From the NCBI RefSeq assembly GCF_027158485.1, contig NZ_JAMKYJ010000003.1: DNA of 64,000 bases, one strand, 5' to 3'. Positions 45,693 to 55,330 of the stretch are shown piece by piece (the first letter of the stretch is position 1; each line of letters begins with the position of its first letter). Both the position numbers and the translations under genes were made by a program. This DNA comes from Oxalobacter formigenes (GTDB lineage: Bacteria; Pseudomonadota; Gammaproteobacteria; Burkholderiales; Burkholderiaceae_D). The notes under the pieces are model-generated. The model saw nothing but the letters and a program-made list of their open reading frames with translations, made no database searches and was not told where the DNA came from.

Positions 45693-46442
45693 ATGGAATC
45701 GACCGTCAGCAACATCGGATTTTCCCATTTCATTGCCCAAAGCGATTTTCTGGGCAAAACCATTCTGGCCATATTGATCGGCATGTCCATCGTCTCCTGG
45801 ACACTTATCATCATCAAGGGCATTGCCGGCTGGCGTCGCAAACAGTACAGCAACCAGTTCCTGCATTTTTTCTGGAATGCCAGCTCACTGGACACCGTGC
45901 GCCATGAAATCCAGACACACGGCATCAGATGTCCATTTTCCCACCTGACTTCCCATGCACAGCATGCACAGGAACATCATGTCCACTACGGTGCAGCCAA
46001 ACTGTCCGAAGCCGGTACCCAGCAGGAATTCGTCATCCGTACAATGAGAATGGTCATGGACGAAGACGCGGCACGTCTTGAAAACGGCCTGACCGTTCTG
46101 GCGACTATTGGATCGACGGCCCCGTTCATCGGCCTTTTCGGAACTGTCTGGGGCATATACAACGCCCTGATCAACATCAGCGCCAGCGGCGCAGGCACGC
46201 TGGACAAGGTTGCCGGCCCGGTCGGAGAAGCGCTGATCATGACCGGTATCGGACTGGCCGTCGCCATCCCTGCCGTCATCGGCTACAACTGGCTGGTACG
46301 CAGCAACAACGTCCTGATGTCCAAACTCGACACATTCGCCAACGAACTGCTGACCTTTCTGACGACCGGCAAACTCTATTCGATCAACAGTGAGCCAACC
46401 GATATGGCTTCACCCGTCGTTCACAACATCAAGCGAGGCTGA
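45693..46442 (+). CDS. exbB: ExbB proton-channel protein
   Basis: 249 residues, MotA/TolQ/ExbB family with three membrane helices. The helix 2-3 region reads ENGLTVLATIGSTAPFIGLFGTVWGIYNAL, with the conserved TAPFIGLFGTVWGI, and helix 3 has PVGEALIMTGIGLAVAIPAV with the conserved E-A-L-x-x-T. It uses proton flow to drive TonB. exbD starts 2 bp after its stop. Confidence 0.95.
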   Translation: MESTVSNIGFSHFIAQSDFLGKTILAILIGMSIVSWTLIIIKGIAGWRRKQYSNQFLHFFWNASSLDTVRHEIQTHGIRCPFSHLTSHAQHAQEHHVHYGAAKLSEAGTQQEFVIRTMRMVMDEDAARLENGLTVLATIGSTAPFIGLFGTVWGIYNALINISASGAGTLDKVAGPVGEALIMTGIGLAVAIPAVIGYNWLVRSNNVLMSKLDTFANELLTFLTTGKLYSINSEPTDMASPVVHNIKRG

Positions 46443-46444
46443 TC

Positions 46445-46864
46445 ATGGCATTCGGCGGATTCCAGAATAAAAACACCCGTACCCCGATGGCGGAAATGAA
46501 CATGGTTCCGCTAATCGACGTGATGCTCGTTCTTCTCGTCATCTTCATCGTCACGGCCCCGATTCTGTCACACTCCGTGAAACTCGAACTCCCGCAGGCC
46601 TCTTCGAAATCCGTCGAGTCCGCAAAAGAAAAAATCGAGCTTGCCATCCGTTCCAACGGCGAACTCTTTTATAACGGCAACTCCGTTGACCGTGAAACGG
46701 CACAGGCCCTTTTTGCCGAAGCCGCCAGAAAAGATCCCATGCCCGAAGTCCATATCTATGCGGACAGGCATGCCGATTATCAATATGTAGCAGAAACACT
46801 AACGGACGCCAGTCGGGCAGGACTGTCAACTATCGGTTTTATAACCAGACCACAAGAGAAATAA
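46445..46864 (+). CDS. exbD: ExbD proton-channel partner
   Basis: 139 residues, ExbD/TolR family. The single membrane helix contains the key Asp in MVPLIDVMLVLLVIFIVTAPI (about 19-39); the periplasmic domain follows. Start 2 bp after exbB, so co-translation is expected. Confidence 0.95.
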   Translation: MAFGGFQNKNTRTPMAEMNMVPLIDVMLVLLVIFIVTAPILSHSVKLELPQASSKSVESAKEKIELAIRSNGELFYNGNSVDRETAQALFAEAARKDPMPEVHIYADRHADYQYVAETLTDASRAGLSTIGFITRPQEK

Positions 46865-46894
46865 AAAAATTTCCCCCATATAGAAAGCAGAAAC

Positions 46895-49195
46895 ATGAAC
46901 AGGAAGATTGTCTCACTCGGCATCGGCTTTGCCTCTGCCACCTTCTGTCTTGCGCCCTTTGCCCAGGCACAGCAGGAAGAAAACCAGAACGAAAAAACAC
47001 ATGCTGTCGTTACCGACAAAAAGAAAAAGGACGATTCCCCGCAGGAAATGGGGGCCATCACCGTAACGGCAACCCGGCAGGAAGAAAAAGTGCTTGATGT
47101 CCCCGCCGTTGTCAGCGTCATTACCCGCGAACGGATGGAGGAACACAACGTCAACAATATCCAGGAACTGGTCCGTTACCAGCCCGGCGTTCGTGTCAAC
47201 AGACAAACATCGGGAACCACTCCTTTCGGAGGCCTTGGCGGGTTCACCATTCGCGGGGTCGGCGGCAACCGCGTCCAGATCGTCGTCGATGGTGCCCGCG
47301 TCATGGAAGCGAACGATGCCGGTAACCGGGATTTTGTCGACCTGTCTACCCTGAAAGCCGTTGAAATCCAGCGTGGCCCGGCATCCGTACTCTGGGGAGC
47401 TGACGCACTGGGCGGTATGGTGTCTTACCAGACCCTGGATCCGGACGATCTCCTGAAAGGCCGACAGCTCGGCGGTCAGGCAAGCTACGGCTATGACGGA
47501 AGCAACAAGGCACATACCCAGAGTGCCATGGTTGCCGCACAGATGAACCCTGGTGCCCAGATTCTGTTTGGCTATACCCATCGTACCAACGAAGAAACCC
47601 GGCTGAGAAACGCCCGTGCCGATGGAGGGCAATGGGGCTGTAACCGCAATGCACTCGGTTGTGACCGTTTCAACCCGACTGACGCCGAAGTCAACAATGC
47701 TTTGGCCAAACTGGTTCTGCGTCCCAATTCAGACCATCAAATCAAGCTGACCGGTGAACTCTTCGATTCAGATACCAGCATCAATCAGTTATATGACAGA
47801 GGCATTCTTCCAAGTGCCATGGGTATGTCCAGTACCGATAACGGCGACCGCTTCAGGGAAGAAAAGAAAACCCGATACCGCATCGCACTGGAACACGACT
47901 GGGACGTCCATTCTTCCGCAGTCGATAACCTGACATGGCGTCTTTCCTATTCTCCGCAAAAACGATCGCTTTTCGACCGCCGCTGGTATACCAATACAAG
48001 AACAAACCAGGACTACTACGCGACCGGACATACCGACTACAGCCAGAATTTTTATCAGGCTGACATCCAGCTGACCTCCAGCTTCGATCTCGGCAAAACC
48101 AGCCATAAATTGACCTATGGTTTTCAGGGAGATAAAACCGATACCGATTACTACAATAAAAGTGTCAGCAACAACCTGACTACCGGTACGACGACAACAA
48201 CAATCGGCAGTGGCACCAATTTTGCCAATGCCAAAACCATACGTGCCGACTTTTATCTGCAGGATGAAATCAAACTGTTCGATGACAGGCTCAAAGTTAC
48301 TCCCGGCCTCCGTCGCGCCCACTACTCGCTTGATCCGAAACCAGACGAGCATTACTCCATCATCCCTGGAAGCGAGCCTCAAAAAATCAGTGAAAACAAA
48401 TGGTTGCCACAACTTGGAACCATCTTCAAGCTGACCGACCAGTATTCGGTATATGCCCGTTATGCCGAAGGCTTCAAAATGCCGACAGCTGAACAGCTCT
48501 ATACCTCATACGACATGGTTTCCATGCAACTGGTTCCCAATCCGGATCTGAAACCGGAAGAAGTCAAATCAATCGATATCGGTTTCAGAGGCCAGTTTGA
48601 CAAAGGCTGGTTCTCCGTTGGTGGTTTCTACAGCGATTACACCAATTTCATTCAGGGGCGCCAGCTGGTTCCGGGTACCGCAGCTACCTATACCTATCGC
48701 AATCTGGACAAAGTCAAACTCTGGGGCCTTGAAGCTTCAGCAGAATGGCAACCGGCCCGTAACTGGACCCTCAATACCAGTGCCGTATACCAGCGCGGCA
48801 AACAACTGAACTCGGAAAGCGACACAGCTTATGTACCCTTCGATGACGCCTCCCCCCTCTCCGGCGTACTTGGCATCAAATACGACATGCCTGAATACGG
48901 CTTGTCCACACAGCTCATGGGGACTTTTTCACAAGGTGTGAAACGCGTCAGCGATGAAAAGAACTTCAAACCGGGTGGATATGCCGTATATGACGGGTAT
49001 ATCAACTGGCAAATTGACAAGACCTTCCGTGTAACCGCATCGGTACTGAACATCTTCAACCGACGCTATTTTGAAAGCACAGCGTCTTCCCTGGAATCCT
49101 ATCCGGCTAACGTCGCGACCATTTATACCAACCCTATGGAACTCTTCACAGGATTGGGCCGCACGTTCGCCGTTACCGTTTCAGCAAATTTCTGA
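46895..49195 (+). CDS. TonB-dependent hemin/hemoglobin-type receptor
   Basis: 766 residues. Signal peptide with cleavage near AQA-QQ (about residue 27); then a plug domain (ITVTATRQEEKVLDVPAVVSV, VNNIQELVRYQPGV, GGFTIRGVGGNRVQIVVDG) and a beta barrel ending in VTVSANF. YARYAEGFKMPTAEQLY and VPNPDLKPEE correspond to the FRAP and NPNL blocks of the hemoglobin/transferrin/lactoferrin receptor family, but the His usually found between them in heme receptors is absent. Position supports heme as ligand; the missing His leaves room for another iron source. Confidence 0.87.
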   Translation: MNRKIVSLGIGFASATFCLAPFAQAQQEENQNEKTHAVVTDKKKKDDSPQEMGAITVTATRQEEKVLDVPAVVSVITRERMEEHNVNNIQELVRYQPGVRVNRQTSGTTPFGGLGGFTIRGVGGNRVQIVVDGARVMEANDAGNRDFVDLSTLKAVEIQRGPASVLWGADALGGMVSYQTLDPDDLLKGRQLGGQASYGYDGSNKAHTQSAMVAAQMNPGAQILFGYTHRTNEETRLRNARADGGQWGCNRNALGCDRFNPTDAEVNNALAKLVLRPNSDHQIKLTGELFDSDTSINQLYDRGILPSAMGMSSTDNGDRFREEKKTRYRIALEHDWDVHSSAVDNLTWRLSYSPQKRSLFDRRWYTNTRTNQDYYATGHTDYSQNFYQADIQLTSSFDLGKTSHKLTYGFQGDKTDTDYYNKSVSNNLTTGTTTTTIGSGTNFANAKTIRADFYLQDEIKLFDDRLKVTPGLRRAHYSLDPKPDEHYSIIPGSEPQKISENKWLPQLGTIFKLTDQYSVYARYAEGFKMPTAEQLYTSYDMVSMQLVPNPDLKPEEVKSIDIGFRGQFDKGWFSVGGFYSDYTNFIQGRQLVPGTAATYTYRNLDKVKLWGLEASAEWQPARNWTLNTSAVYQRGKQLNSESDTAYVPFDDASPLSGVLGIKYDMPEYGLSTQLMGTFSQGVKRVSDEKNFKPGGYAVYDGYINWQIDKTFRVTASVLNIFNRRYFESTASSLESYPANVATIYTNPMELFTGLGRTFAVTVSANF

Positions 49196-49205
49196 TGGAG
49201 ATATG

Positions 49206-50114
49206 ATGACAGCACAAAAACAATCTCATGTCTCGCATCCCCGGGCAACATGGATCGATCCCATGACGGGAAAAACACTGCCATTTCAGACGCTGATGCA
49301 GGAAATGGCAAAAAAATCCGTCGTCTTGCTCGGCGAAACACATGACATCGCCGAAGTCCATCGCTGGCAACTTCATGTGGCCGCCTCGATTTATGCCTTG
49401 CGCCCCAACATGATGATGGGCTTCGAAATGTTCCCGCGCCGCCTGCAACCTGTTCTTGACGAATGGGTGGACGGGAAACTGGACACGAAAACTTTTCTTG
49501 AAAAATCGGAATGGTTCTCCGTCTGGGGTTTTCTGCCGGAACTTTACCTGCCGCTCTTCCATTTCTGCCGGCAAAACAGAATCCGGATGCTGGCACTGAA
49601 CTGTTACCGCGAACTCGTCACCCGCGTCGGCAAACAGGGATGGGATGCCATCCCCGAAGCCGAACGCGACGGTCTGACACCTGCCGCACCGCCAACCGAA
49701 GCCTACCATGAGCGTCTGGCAGGATACCGCAAACATGACCCCAGGGCATCTTCCCAATCCATGCCAGAGCATGACAGGGACCGGTTCATGCGCGCCATGC
49801 AAACATGGGATCGCGCTTTTGCCTGCAACATCGTCCATGCCTTGAACGAAATCCCGGAAGGAGACCCGAAACCGGTTGTCATCGGCATTATCGGTCGTGG
49901 CCATCTCGAATACGGACAAGGAACCCCCTATCAGCTTGCCGATCTCGGCATGACCGATACCGCCGTATTGCTGACATCGGACGAAGACCAGTGGCAGCCC
50001 GAACCCGACAGGAAAATAGCCGATGCCGTTTTCCGCATCGACATGCCCGAACCCCGGGCTGTCCGGATCGCCATGCCGAAAAACAAGGAAAGCCAAAAAA
50101 CACAAAATGAATAG
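49206..50114 (+). CDS. ChaN-like heme-binding protein
   Basis: About 302 residues. VVLLGETHDIAEVHRWQLHVAA and MMMGFEMFPRRLQPVLDEW are the diagnostic first part of the ChaN/Tiki superfamily (GETH-x-x-x-x-H), with GIIGRGHLEYGQGTPYQL near the end. ChaN of Campylobacter is a heme-binding lipoprotein. Here no signal peptide or lipobox Cys precedes the domain, so it should be cytoplasmic. The ATG at 49206 has GGAG 5 nt upstream. It overlaps the ABC gene by 8 bp. Confidence 0.87.
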   Translation: MTAQKQSHVSHPRATWIDPMTGKTLPFQTLMQEMAKKSVVLLGETHDIAEVHRWQLHVAASIYALRPNMMMGFEMFPRRLQPVLDEWVDGKLDTKTFLEKSEWFSVWGFLPELYLPLFHFCRQNRIRMLALNCYRELVTRVGKQGWDAIPEAERDGLTPAAPPTEAYHERLAGYRKHDPRASSQSMPEHDRDRFMRAMQTWDRAFACNIVHALNEIPEGDPKPVVIGIIGRGHLEYGQGTPYQLADLGMTDTAVLLTSDEDQWQPEPDRKIADAVFRIDMPEPRAVRIAMPKNKESQKTQNE

Positions 50115-51840
50115 CACTTTAAAACGCATTGCCTCCCTCACCTCCCTCTGCATCAAGGGGCCTGGTGGAAAAATCGGCATTCTTTACTGCTTCATCGTAC
50201 TGGCCCTGAATCTGGTCGAAATCCAGCTGACCCTGAAAATGATTACCTGGAACAAGGATTTCTTCAGTGCACTGGAAAAATACGATGCCCAGGCCGCGCT
50301 CTGGCAAATCGGTGTAGTCGGCGTCATTACCCTTGCGAGCGCGTCCCAGTACCTGATCGCCACCTATATCCGCCAGCTTGTCCAGATCCGGTGGAGAACC
50401 ACCCTGACGCAGGCCTCGCTGGAACGGTGGTTCTCCAACAAGGCCTACTGGCATCTGAATACCGATGAAAATTCGCCACTGGACAATCCTGACCAGCGCA
50501 TTTCCGAAGACTGCCGGATTTTCGTCGACAGATTGACCGGAAAAGTCCTTGACCTGTTCACCGGTCTCGTCGGGCTCACCACCTATATTGCCCTGCTCTG
50601 GAAACTCTCGGCATTCCCGATAGCCTTCACGCTCTTTGGAACACCGGTCGTTATCGAACACTACCTCGTATGGACTGCTCCGATTTACGTCCTTATTTCC
50701 AGCGGGCTCACCCACTGGATGGGTGCACCTCTCATGAAGCTGAACGTCATCCAGCAACATCGTGAAGCCGACATGCGTTTCGCACTGGCGCGTATACGGG
50801 AATCGAAAGAGGCAGTCGCTCTTGAAAACGGCGAAGAAGCCGAGCGGAACATCATTGACCGACGATACAAGCGCATCCTTGAAAACTGGCGACACCTGAT
50901 CAACCGGGAATTCATCCTGGGCATTTTCACCCGTCCTTATTTCATGACCGTTTTGCGCATCCCGCTTTTTCTCGCCTTTCCGGCGTATCTTATGGGATAT
51001 GTGGCTCTTGGCGGACTGATGCAGCTGGGATCGGCCTTCACCCGGCTGGTCACCACGCTGTCATGGTTCATCTTTTCATACAAGGAACTGGCCGAACTGT
51101 CCGCCACCGCCAACCGTCTGGCATCTTTCATGCAGCAGGCCGAAGCGATCGGCAAGGAACCTTCTCCAATAGAATGGAACCGATCTGCCGACAAACAATT
51201 GCACATCCGCGATCTGACAGTACGCGATCCGGCTGGCGAAAATCTGCTGCACCTGCCTGAACTGATTGTCAAATCCGGTGAAGCCGTCTGGATCGACGGG
51301 CCATCCGGTATCGGCAAATCGACATTGTTGAAAACCCTTTCCGGCATCTGGCCGCACTGTGAAGGACAAGTTTCCCTGCCTCCTGGCAAAACGCTTTTTC
51401 TTCCGCAAAAAGCCTATCTGCCTTTAGGCAGTCTGGCGGAATGTATCGCTTATCCCGACAAACCTGAAAACCCGGAAACTATCCGGGAACTGATCAAAAA
51501 AGTCGGCCTGACCTGCCCACGTCACGAAGAACAGCTCAGGCAGGCGACCGAACTCGGCAGCGACTATCGCCTTTCAGGCGGAGAACAACAACGGCTCATG
51601 GTGGCACGTATTCTGGCTACCCGACCGGAATGGGTTTTCCTCGACGAAGCGACCAGTTCTCTGGATGCCGAAGCGGAAGAACAACTCTATCGCCTGTTGA
51701 GAACCTCCCTTCCCGACACCGGATTTATCGTCATTGCCCACCGTGAACCGAAAGGCCTCGGAAACTATCGGCGGATCGATCTCTGGAACAGGAAACCCCT
51801 TGAAATTCCGAACGAAAACCTTCGGGTCGCCCTTGCCTGA
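50107..51840 (+). CDS. YddA/SbmA-family ABC transporter (fused membrane and ATPase domains)
   Basis: 577 residues. About six membrane helices, with EIQLTLKMITWNKDFFSALEKYD and RWRTTLTQASLERWFSNKAYWHL typical of the SbmA/BacA/ABC_membrane_2 group, then an ATPase: Walker A GPSGIGKST, signature LSGGEQQR, Walker B WVFLDEATSSLD. In this group SbmA imports peptides using protons and relatives with an ATPase resemble peroxisomal ALDP and the vitamin B12 transporter BacA/Rv1819c. It is the last gene of the Fur-controlled operon, so a tetrapyrrole or other uptake role is plausible but inferred. Confidence 0.87.
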   Translation: MNSTLKRIASLTSLCIKGPGGKIGILYCFIVLALNLVEIQLTLKMITWNKDFFSALEKYDAQAALWQIGVVGVITLASASQYLIATYIRQLVQIRWRTTLTQASLERWFSNKAYWHLNTDENSPLDNPDQRISEDCRIFVDRLTGKVLDLFTGLVGLTTYIALLWKLSAFPIAFTLFGTPVVIEHYLVWTAPIYVLISSGLTHWMGAPLMKLNVIQQHREADMRFALARIRESKEAVALENGEEAERNIIDRRYKRILENWRHLINREFILGIFTRPYFMTVLRIPLFLAFPAYLMGYVALGGLMQLGSAFTRLVTTLSWFIFSYKELAELSATANRLASFMQQAEAIGKEPSPIEWNRSADKQLHIRDLTVRDPAGENLLHLPELIVKSGEAVWIDGPSGIGKSTLLKTLSGIWPHCEGQVSLPPGKTLFLPQKAYLPLGSLAECIAYPDKPENPETIRELIKKVGLTCPRHEEQLRQATELGSDYRLSGGEQQRLMVARILATRPEWVFLDEATSSLDAEAEEQLYRLLRTSLPDTGFIVIAHREPKGLGNYRRIDLWNRKPLEIPNENLRVALA

Positions 51841-51857
51841 ATCCCATGACAAACAGG

Positions 51858-51894
51858 CAGTAAAAAAGCAGGCGTAATGCCTGCTTTTTTACTG
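51858..51894. terminator. Bidirectional terminator, 16-bp perfect stem
   Basis: CAGTAAAAAAGCAGGC / GCCTGCTTTTTTACTG around a GTAAT loop, between the convergent ABC gene and prmC. Confidence 0.92.
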
Positions 51895-51924
51895 GAAAAA
51901 CACTCCGCTTTCCGGAATCTGAAA

Positions 51925-52800
51925 CTATTTCCGCTTTCCTCCGCTGACCCGCCCGATACCGGCCAGATCCTTCCAGCTTTGCACCTCTTCAAACCCGGCT
52001 CTGGCAAGCAACGCTCTCACCGCTACGGCCTGATCATAACCGTGTTCCATCAACAGCCAGCCCCCCCGTTTCAAATAAGCCTGTGCGCCCGAAACCAGAA
52101 TCTTCAGGGCCGACAAGCCATCGGCATGATCCGTCAATGCACCGACCGGTTCAAAACGCAAATCCCCTTTTTGCAAATGATCGTCCTTCGAATCGATATA
52201 AGGCGGATTGGACACAATCAGATCAAAGGTTTCATTCACGTTTTTCAGAGCATAGAACCAGTTTCCCGCGGAAAAATGGACAGTCTGCTTCCCTTTCAAT
52301 AGCGCCAGAGCATTATGCGTCGCCATATTCAACGCCTTTTCCGACACATCCGTCGCAAAGACATGTGCATCCGGTCTCTCACTGGCTATGGCAATCGCTA
52401 TCGCACCGGAACCGGTTCCCATATCGACAATCTTCCCGCCATGAGGCAAGCGTTCCAGAGCCAGCTCGACCAGCAATTCCGTCTCCGGCCGTGGGATGAG
52501 GACATCAGGGCAGACCGCGAAAGACAGCCCGAAAAATTCACGTTTCCCGGTAATATATGCAACCGGTTCACCACAAACGCGTCTTGACACCACGTCCGAG
52601 AGGGCTTTTGCCTGTTCCGTCGTTAATGGATGATCCGAATGGGTGATCAGCTTGACTCGTGAAAAGCCGATGGCATATTCCAGCAAAATCCTCAATTCCA
52701 GTGGATCGAGCGGCACAGTGGAAAAAAGCGACCGGATCGTCATGCCCGCTTCAATGTCAGACATACGTACAGCCGCACCAGCAGAGTTTTCAGAACACAT
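51925..52800 (-). CDS. prmC: Release-factor glutamine methyltransferase PrmC/HemK
   Basis: 291 residues (279 if the ATG at 52764 is used). PRPETELLVELAL, VDMGTGSGAIAIA (SAM motif I) and LIVSNPPYI (the NPPY substrate Gln pocket) are diagnostic. It methylates the Gln of the GGQ motif of peptide release factors. prfA, its substrate, lies two genes upstream on the same strand, with dsbB between them. Confidence 0.94.
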   Translation of the reverse strand: MCSENSAGAAVRMSDIEAGMTIRSLFSTVPLDPLELRILLEYAIGFSRVKLITHSDHPLTTEQAKALSDVVSRRVCGEPVAYITGKREFFGLSFAVCPDVLIPRPETELLVELALERLPHGGKIVDMGTGSGAIAIAIASERPDAHVFATDVSEKALNMATHNALALLKGKQTVHFSAGNWFYALKNVNETFDLIVSNPPYIDSKDDHLQKGDLRFEPVGALTDHADGLSALKILVSGAQAYLKRGGWLLMEHGYDQAVAVRALLARAGFEEVQSWKDLAGIGRVSGGKRK

Positions 52801-52806
52801 AAAAAA

Positions 52807-53271
52807 TTATCCCCTGCGCATGATCCGGACAAAGACCACGGCAAAGATAAAGAACCAGATGAGCGACCATTGCGGGGGCGTCAGGCCGATAATCGGTTCC
52901 AGAAAATCACCGCAGAGACTTTCGGAACGAAAGAGAACCGGCATGGCCTTTGCTGTCCATAAATTATTGATCGCCTGTTCCAGCGGATCGCGACCGCACT
53001 GGATATCCGGATGGGAAATGACCCATAACTGGTAAAACGCCAGTCCCATTCCGATCAATGAAACGATAAAAGCGAGAAAGGCCATGAAACGCACCTTTTT
53101 CGTCAGAAAACCTGTTATGCAGCAGACGGCGACACCGATAAAAGCGTATCGCTGCAAGACGCACATCGGACAGGGCAGCACCCTCCAGACAAGCTGGAGA
53201 TACAGCGCAAACAGAATGCATGCGATGCACAGAAATGAAATGGCAATGAAAAAATGTCGGGATCTCATCAT
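52807..53271 (-). CDS. dsbB: Disulfide bond formation protein DsbB
   Basis: 154 residues, four membrane helices. Redox pairs: CPMC after helix 1 and the periplasmic Cys residues in QCGRDPLEQ and ESLCGDF. DsbB reoxidises DsbA and passes electrons to quinones. Starts at 53268 or 53271 are equally possible. Its presence in a strict anaerobe suggests that disulfides are made with anaerobic quinones; DsbA is not in the window. Confidence 0.92.
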   Translation of the reverse strand: MMRSRHFFIAISFLCIACILFALYLQLVWRVLPCPMCVLQRYAFIGVAVCCITGFLTKKVRFMAFLAFIVSLIGMGLAFYQLWVISHPDIQCGRDPLEQAINNLWTAKAMPVLFRSESLCGDFLEPIIGLTPPQWSLIWFFIFAVVFVRIMRRG

Positions 53272-53362
53272 GATCAGACTTATACTACCCAATTCATAAC
53301 CGGGCAACCGCTTCGTCCGCTTTTTGTGAAATTAGTCACAAGGGCTTGATTTCAGGCAAAAA

Positions 53363-54445
53363 TCAGGTACCTTCCGCCATTTCTGCCAGCAATTCGGCAC
53401 GATGTTCCGCCGCCAGCGCATTGACCAGTTCGTCCATATCGCCATCCATAATGAACTCGAGCTTGTACAAGGTCAGATTGATGCGGTGGTCGGTCACGCG
53501 TCCCTGCGGATAATTGTATGTCCGGATGCGTTCGCTGCGATCCCCGGAACCGATCAGGCTCTTGCGGGTAGCCGCCTCCTTCGCATGCTGTTCCTGCATC
53601 TGCCTGTCCTTGATGCGTGCAGCGAGAACCTGCATGGCCTGTGCCTTGTTCTTGTGCTGGCTGCGATCATCCTGACACTCGACCACGATCCCAGTCGGGA
53701 AATGGGTAATCCGGATCGCCGAATCCGTCTTGTTGATATGCTGGCCACCGGCACCGGAAGCGCGGAAAGTGTCGATCCGGATATCCGCCGGATTGATATG
53801 CACGTCGCTGACATCGTCCGCTTCGGGCATCACGGCAACCGTACAGGCCGACGTATGGATACGTCCCTGCGTTTCCGTCACAGGAACACGTTGCACCCGA
53901 TGGCCGCCTGATTCGAATTTCAGTCTGGAATAAACGTCGTTGCCGATCAGACGGACGATCACTTCACGATATCCGCCCAGTTCCGATTCAGATGCCGAAA
54001 CGATCTCGACCTTCCAGCGGTTCTTTTCGGCAAAACGGGAATACATACGAAGCAGATCGGCGGCAAACAGCGCCGATTCATCGCCACCAGTACCGGCACG
54101 GATTTCAAGAAAAATATTCTTGTCGTCATTGGGATCTTTCGGCAAAAGCATAAGCTGCAAATCGTCTTCGATCGCCGTCATCTTCCCTTCCGCAGCTGAA
54201 ATCTCTTCCTGTGCGAATTCCTTCATTTCAGGGTCGGCCAGCATTTCCTGCGCCGCATCAACATCTGCCTGAACCTGAACATAATCATTGTACAGGGCGA
54301 CGACAGGTCCCAGTTCGGCATGCTCTTTGGAGAGTTTGCGATAATTGTCCTGATCGGATGCAACATCGGGCTGCATCAGCAATTCATCGATTTCTGTCAG
54401 GCGGTTGGCCAGCTGTTCCAGTTTGGCCAGCATTGATGGTTTCAT
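53363..54445 (-). CDS. prfA: Peptide chain release factor 1
   Basis: 360 residues, the normal length. Starts MKPSMLAKLEQL, matching the family. Stop-codon recognition is by the PxT-type loop region near RVPVTETQGRIHTS, and the catalytic motif GAGGQHINKTDSAIRI holds GGQ. It reads UAA and UAG. The frame runs on upstream to 54529, but the ATG at 54445 (or 54451) fits the family. Confidence 0.96.
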   Translation of the reverse strand: MKPSMLAKLEQLANRLTEIDELLMQPDVASDQDNYRKLSKEHAELGPVVALYNDYVQVQADVDAAQEMLADPEMKEFAQEEISAAEGKMTAIEDDLQLMLLPKDPNDDKNIFLEIRAGTGGDESALFAADLLRMYSRFAEKNRWKVEIVSASESELGGYREVIVRLIGNDVYSRLKFESGGHRVQRVPVTETQGRIHTSACTVAVMPEADDVSDVHINPADIRIDTFRASGAGGQHINKTDSAIRITHFPTGIVVECQDDRSQHKNKAQAMQVLAARIKDRQMQEQHAKEAATRKSLIGSGDRSERIRTYNYPQGRVTDHRINLTLYKLEFIMDGDMDELVNALAAEHRAELLAEMAEGT

Positions 54446-54554
54446 TGTCATTGAAAAAAGTCGCTCCAGGTACTGCAATCGGAATAAGCGGACATTATAA
54501 ATGAACAGTGCCCATCCATTAAGCGGCAAGCCCGATTAAATACAGTTTTGACAT

Positions 54555-55259
54555 TCAAACCAATGCCTGAACAGCCGTTAACTGATACCCGAAGCCATAA
54601 ACCTGTTCCAGCGAAAACCCGTTCTTTTCATTCAGCGCCAGTTTGTTTCGCACTCTTGACACGTGCGTATCGATTGTCCGGCTGAATTCGTCTTCTTCCG
54701 AATTCCAGATCGCTTCACTCAGGGTCATTCTCGAAAGGGGTTTTCCGAGATGATCGAAAAAAAACCGTCCAAGACGGTACTCTTTTGCGGACAGAGGGAT
54801 ATTGCGTCCCCTGAAACTTGCCCGGTCAGGATAACGCGAAAAAACATAAGGTCCGTATCGAAGCGTCTGCTCTTCGACCCTTTCCGGGTAAGCCTGCCGG
54901 ATCAGTATCCCTGTACGTGTAACCAACTCCTTTGACCGGACAGGCAGACAAATGTAGTCCATCATTTTCGTTGCCATCCCCTCGAAAATCGTCTCGAACG
55001 CGTCAGGCGACACAACATGCAAAACAGGAAAAGAAAAAACCATTTCAGTAACCTGTTCCAGAAAAGACGATCTCACCTTGCCGGAAATGCCCTCTCCCAA
55101 AATCACCACTCCCGGGAAATCATAAGTGGATATCCGTGACAGAAACTCCACCATCTTCTTTTGCGTGAACAGTATGTCACAATCGAACCCGGCCGCTTCC
55201 AGCGGACTGGCCAGTTTCAAAACGGAAGATTTGTCCGGACCGAAAAGCAGAATTTTCAT
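54555..55259 (-). CDS. OmpR-like response regulator with degenerate receiver
   Basis: 234 residues. The C-terminal ~95 residues are an OmpR/PhoB winged helix (LSAKEYRLGRFFFDHLGKPLSR, RTIDTHVSRVRNKL, GFGYQL). The N-terminal receiver-like domain lacks the expected acidic pair (ILLFGPDKS instead of a DD), the phosphoacceptor Asp (VVILGEG instead of an LxxxD) and the usual K-P turn. It cannot be phosphorylated in the standard way and no sensor kinase is adjacent. It is divergent from the homospermidine synthase gene. Confidence 0.85.
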   Translation of the reverse strand: MKILLFGPDKSSVLKLASPLEAAGFDCDILFTQKKMVEFLSRISTYDFPGVVILGEGISGKVRSSFLEQVTEMVFSFPVLHVVSPDAFETIFEGMATKMMDYICLPVRSKELVTRTGILIRQAYPERVEEQTLRYGPYVFSRYPDRASFRGRNIPLSAKEYRLGRFFFDHLGKPLSRMTLSEAIWNSEEDEFSRTIDTHVSRVRNKLALNEKNGFSLEQVYGFGYQLTAVQALV

Positions 55260-55293
55260 AGAAGATCATCAATAAACCGGTTTAATTTTAAAA

Positions 55294-55330
55294 AATCTTC
55301 CCTTATTTCACCATAATTGGCGGGAAGATT
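55294..55330. promoter_or_regulatory. Inverted repeat in the regulator-hss intergenic region
   Basis: AATCTTCCC (55294-55302) and its exact complement GGGAAGATT (55322-55330), 19-bp spacer, in the 246-bp gap between the divergent genes. It could be an operator for the winged-helix regulator or a transcript hairpin. Confidence 0.45.
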
